Assembly: GCA_036393835.1 (NCBI GenBank)
Contig: DASWGI010000091.1
Location: forward strand, 1 to 16,779
Length of the DNA stretch: 16,779 bases
Source: VBKO01 sp036393835
GTDB taxonomy: Bacteria; Myxococcota; Myxococcia; Myxococcales; 40CM-4-68-19
Direction: 5' to 3'
Shown: positions 14,574 through 16,779 of the stretch, one piece after another
Numbering within the stretch: position 1 is the stretch's first letter
Layout of the letters: every line of letters begins with the position of its first letter
Translations under genes and position numbers: made by a program
Notes under the pieces: generated by a model
The model's database searches: none
Seen by the model: the letters and a program-made list of their open reading frames with translations, nothing else
What the model was told of the DNA's origin: nothing

Positions 14574-15707
14574 TCAGTCGTCGTCCACGGTGGTGGAGAA
14601 GACGTCGGGCTGCGAATGGGTTCCCGCCGCGGGCGAGGTGGGCGGGGAGGTCCAGGTACGCCGGTTGTCGCCCCAGGCCGCGAAGACGCCGTCGTCGTCG
14701 TCCTTCGACCGCGCGAGCGTCTGATACTCGCCGATGTCGTAGCAGGAGACGATGAGCCGGTCGTAGTTGGTGGTGGCGGTCGGAGTCCGGACCACGTTGC
14801 TCGGGGTGAGGTCGAAGGCGGTGGTGCTGAGCGGCGCAGTGCTCTTCAGGCGCACGCGCGCGCCGTTGACCTGCAGGGTCGCCACGTCCGTGCGCAGCCG
14901 CGCGTCCGCTTGTTGCACGTAATAGCTCACCGTCAGTTTTTTCGCGTCCGGGGCCATCGAGATGGCCGGGTGGACGTGCTGACGGTCGGCGGCGGTCGAA
15001 CCGGCGACCCGGAAGGTCGGGGCCCAGCTGCGCCCGCCGTCCCGGGAGAGCACGAGGTTGATTTCCGAGCCTGCGCCCGGATCGCCGAAGAACGGGCTGG
15101 TCGAAGTGTTGAGCACGAAAGCGAACGCTCCGCGCGCAGCCACGGCGTGGGGCTGGCTGATGAGGCGCGTCGCCTGCCGGAAGCGCGGGAGTCCGAACCT
15201 GCCACCGCGCTGATCGGTACCAGCCACTAGCGCGTTGCGGATGCCACCGCCTGCGCAGTCGTTGAGCAGGCCGGGTGTGACGTTGGGGAAGGCGAAGGCG
15301 TCGAAGGCGCCGGGAACGTTGAACGCGAGGAAGCGGAAGGTTGTTCCGCCGTCGTCGGAGACGAGAACGCGCACGTTGTCCGCGTCGAAGTTGCTGAAAT
15401 GGAGGAACGGGAGGTAGAGGCGTCCGGTGGAGAGGTCGACCACCGGGTTGGAGAACTGGATGAAGGATGAGTTGTTGCCGTCGTCGACGGGCGCGAAGAG
15501 CTTGCGCGAGGAGAAGGTGAGTCCCCCGTCGGTGCTGCGCGCCAGCCACAGCTGGCTGGCCCCCTTAACGAAGCTCGTCCACGTCACGTAGATGTTGTCG
15601 CGGGAGGGCGCCGTCGGATCGGGGCCGATGGCCAGCCACTCCTTGTCCGACCCGTCGTCCAGCGCCACCACCGTCGCCGTGCCAAACGTCGATCCGTGGT
15701 CCGTGCT
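14574..15707 (-). CDS. Asp-box (exo-alpha-sialidase-like) protein, C-terminal part after a frameshift
   Basis: This frame carries residues 239-615 of the reconstructed protein. If translated independently it could start at GTG 15671, giving 365 residues. It contains Asp-box propeller turns STDGGLTF (296-303), SDDGGTTF (355-362) and SRDGGRSW (459-466), and at its very beginning STDHGSTF (239-246), which directly abuts the frame break. The end, VFAAWGDNR followed by a Pro/Thr-rich tail and VDDD, is typical of secreted propellers. The Asp-box fold occurs in sialidases and many other secreted hydrolases or binding proteins; the catalytic Arg triad was not established, so sialidase activity is not claimed. 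Without the upstream frame this part lacks a signal peptide. Confidence 0.85.
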   Translation of the reverse strand, partial: STDHGSTFGTATVVALDDGSDKEWLAIGPDPTAPSRDNIYVTWTSFVKGASQLWLARSTDGGLTFSSRKLFAPVDDGNNSSFIQFSNPVVDLSTGRLYLPFLHFSNFDADNVRVLVSDDGGTTFRFLAFNVPGAFDAFAFPNVTPGLLNDCAGGGIRNALVAGTDQRGGRFGLPRFRQATRLISQPHAVAARGAFAFVLNTSTSPFFGDPGAGSEINLVLSRDGGRSWAPTFRVAGSTAADRQHVHPAISMAPDAKKLTVSYYVQQADARLRTDVATLQVNGARVRLKSTAPLSTTAFDLTPSNVVRTPTATTNYDRLIVSCYDIGEYQTLARSKDDDDGVFAAWGDNRRTWTSPPTSPAAGTHSQPDVFSTTVDDD

Positions 15708-16422
15708 TCTTGTTGATGATCAGCGCGCCCCTGCCGACCGCGTCGGTTCCGAGGCTCGCGTAGAAGACGTTCCCGCGCCTGTCGATGGCCAGGGCCGGAT
15801 CGCCCAAGGTAAACGGCGCGTCCTCGGACACCGGCGGGACGAAGCCGCTCGACCAGGTCCGTCCGCCGTCGTGCGAGGTCGAGAAGCCGCTGAGCAGGAC
15901 CCGCGTGAAGGCCAGCCCGAACCCGGGGAAGAACTGGACGGTCGTGCCTGCGGACGAGTTGTATCCCACCACCACGTGCTTTCCGTCCCGCACCGCCGAG
16001 GTCTCGCTCTGGGTCGAGAACTCGAACGGTCGGGTGGCGACGACGGCCGGGTCGAAGGTGACGATGTGGTCCAGCGCCGGATCGTTGACCTGGACGTTCA
16101 CTGCGTCGTCGTCGCCGCCGCCGGTCCCACGGCTCTCCTTGCCTGCTGCCGGCGCGCCTCGCACCGGGACGAGCCCGGAGCGCACGGCCCTGACCAGCCT
16201 CTGCGCCATCTCCCCGCCGCTCGAGCGAGGCGCGATGGCGCCCTTGACGGTGACGTCCCGTTCCCCGTCGCCGTCGAACGCCGCCACGTCCTCGTCCACG
16301 GGGATCACCAACCTCCCGCTGACGATCACCGTGTCCGTCTCTGCCGTTGCCGGGCGATCCGGCACCGCGAGCGTGACCGCAAACGAGCACACCACCAACG
16401 TCGTGAGCTTCGTCCTTTGCAT
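15565..16422 (-). CDS. Asp-box (exo-alpha-sialidase-like) protein, N-terminal part with signal peptide
   Basis: The ATG at 16422 gives a signal peptide: basic MQRTK, hydrophobic LTTLVVCSFAVTLAV and a probable cleavage after ATA (about residue 27). An in-frame GTG at 16443 is an alternative, but ATG 16422 has a G-rich SD-like stretch upstream and a better signal. A linker with Gly/Asp-rich GGGDDDAVNV (101-110) leads to the first Asp-box, SHDGGRTW (183-190), and to DPALAIDRRGNVFYASL (208-224). Genuine sequence ends at residue 238 (IINK). The remaining 47 codons to the stop at 15565 are out of frame and of different composition. The whole gene would encode 615 residues if the extra base were removed. 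Confidence 0.83.
   Translation of the reverse strand: MQRTKLTTLVVCSFAVTLAVPDRPATAETDTVIVSGRLVIPVDEDVAAFDGDGERDVTVKGAIAPRSSGGEMAQRLVRAVRSGLVPVRGAPAAGKESRGTGGGDDDAVNVQVNDPALDHIVTFDPAVVATRPFEFSTQSETSAVRDGKHVVVGYNSSAGTTVQFFPGFGLAFTRVLLSGFSTSHDGGRTWSSGFVPPVSEDAPFTLGDPALAIDRRGNVFYASLGTDAVGRGALIINKKHGPRIDVWHGDGGGAGRRVGQGVAGHRPRSDGALPRQHLRDVDELR
15706..15711 (-). other. One-base insertion (frameshift) in the Asp-box gene
   Basis: On the minus strand AAC-AAG is followed by AAGCACGG. Dropping one A (about 15708) joins the two halves as IINK-STDHGSTFG, a proper Asp-box in register with the others. The break therefore falls exactly at a conserved motif, which localises it to within a few bases. There is no long homopolymer or canonical slippery heptamer here. 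It is either a real inactivating mutation or a sequencing error. Confidence 0.8.
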
Positions 16423-16502
16423 GAGCCCCCCCAAATCGGCCACACCGATCGGCCGAGCGGACGGACGCTAGCCGCGCGTGCCGTCCGTTGTCGATACGCT
16501 AC

Positions 16503-16520
16503 ATCAGACCAACGTCTGAT
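16503..16520. promoter_or_regulatory. Perfect 7-bp inverted repeat, possible operator
   Basis: ATCAGAC (16503-16509), CAAC, GTCTGAT (16514-16520) form an exact dyad. It lies about 80-100 bp upstream of the Asp-box start and overlaps the stop codon of the truncated enolase-family frame. This position fits an operator of a dimeric repressor or a weak hairpin. No clear -35/-10 pair could be assigned in 16423-16502. Confidence 0.4.
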
Positions 16521-16779
16521 CCGCTGCTCGCCCACGGATGCCTGAGAAAGGTTCGAGCTCGATCTCCATCCCCGCGGGTGCACGGTCGCGCAGGAGCCGC
16601 AGGCCAGGCACGTCGGTGCGCACCACCGGCTCCTCGAACCAGGTGACGCCCAGCTCGGCGAACCGCTCCGCGAACGCCAGGGCCTGCTTGCGCTGGTAGG
16701 CACCGTTGGCGTCCACCAGGAGCTCCACCCCGGGGCCGATCGCCTTGCGCGCGGCGGCCACGCGCTCGAGGTCTTTCTG
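16504..16779 (-). pseudogene. Truncated enolase-superfamily (mandelate racemase-like) gene, 5' end beyond the window
   Basis: The frame is open to the right edge and reads 91 residues leftward from there. The first 73 match the mandelate racemase / muconate-lactonizing type of enolase-superfamily barrel: KDLERVAAARKAIG, LLVDANGAY with metal ligand Asp23 (fragment numbering), and VTWFEEPV with Glu49/Glu50. After APAGMEI (residue 73, near 16561) homology stops. The last 18 residues, ending ADQTLV, do not resemble the family, and no other frame continues it. The third metal ligand, the C-terminal catalytic residues and roughly half the barrel are missing, so it is very unlikely to be active. It looks like a gene cut by deletion or recombination. 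Confidence 0.8.

Noticed and set aside
15700..15715. Programmed frameshifting in the Asp-box gene
   Set aside because: There is no slippery heptamer of the X-XXY-YYZ type and no strong downstream structure was recognised; a mutation or error is simpler.
1..16779. tRNA, rRNA, riboswitch or attachment site
   Set aside because: No conserved rRNA blocks, no tRNA-like T-loop/CCA arrangement and no known riboswitch core were recognised on either strand by reading; a covariance-model search was not possible here.

Overview
The window is very GC-rich (about 70% by eye) and densely coded, with strong G/C at third codon positions. It looks chromosomal. A Ser/Thr kinase fused to TPRs, tandem PilT ATPases, Ku/LigD end joining with PE-Lig-Pol domain order, and a signal-less LTxxQ-type protein point to a myxobacterium (Myxococcota), probably Anaeromyxobacter-like. 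That assignment is inference from gene content. No rRNA, tRNA, CRISPR array or transposase was seen.

Left third (1-4700): a DNA-repair locus. ligD runs leftward off the window edge. A likely operon, ku > MerR-HTH/TPR protein > DUF72 protein, runs rightward. The two divergent start codons are only 27 bp apart, so the promoters must overlap. The phosphoesterase domain of LigD has lost all its recognisable catalytic residues, while the ligase and polymerase domains look intact.

Middle (4700-12720): a signalling and motor region. A leftward gene encodes a degenerate kinase C-lobe, a coiled coil, one membrane helix, a Thr-rich 18-bp-repeat linker and TPRs. It is followed by a small rightward LTxxQ/Spy-like gene. 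A tightly packed leftward operon then encodes a HEAT-repeat/PilT fusion ATPase, a standard PilT, and a Ser/Thr kinase whose catalytic domain is C-terminal to a TPR-like solenoid. Each stop-to-start gap in this operon is a single base. I read it as a pilus-retraction or twitching-type motor module with its own kinase. A perfect 13-bp hairpin lies just upstream.

Right quarter (12720-16779): a patchwork with signs of decay. It holds a broken SGNH-hydrolase remnant, an intact aldo/keto reductase, a small MmcQ/YjbR-family gene, a strong hairpin pair between convergent genes, a secreted Asp-box (sialidase-like propeller) protein interrupted by a one-base insertion, and an enolase-superfamily gene that loses homology half-way through.

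The two arrangements most worth pursuing are the HEAT-PilT/PilT/TPR-kinase operon and the Ku/LigD locus, in which the end-processing domain of LigD is dead and a DUF72 TIM-barrel protein is co-transcribed with Ku.
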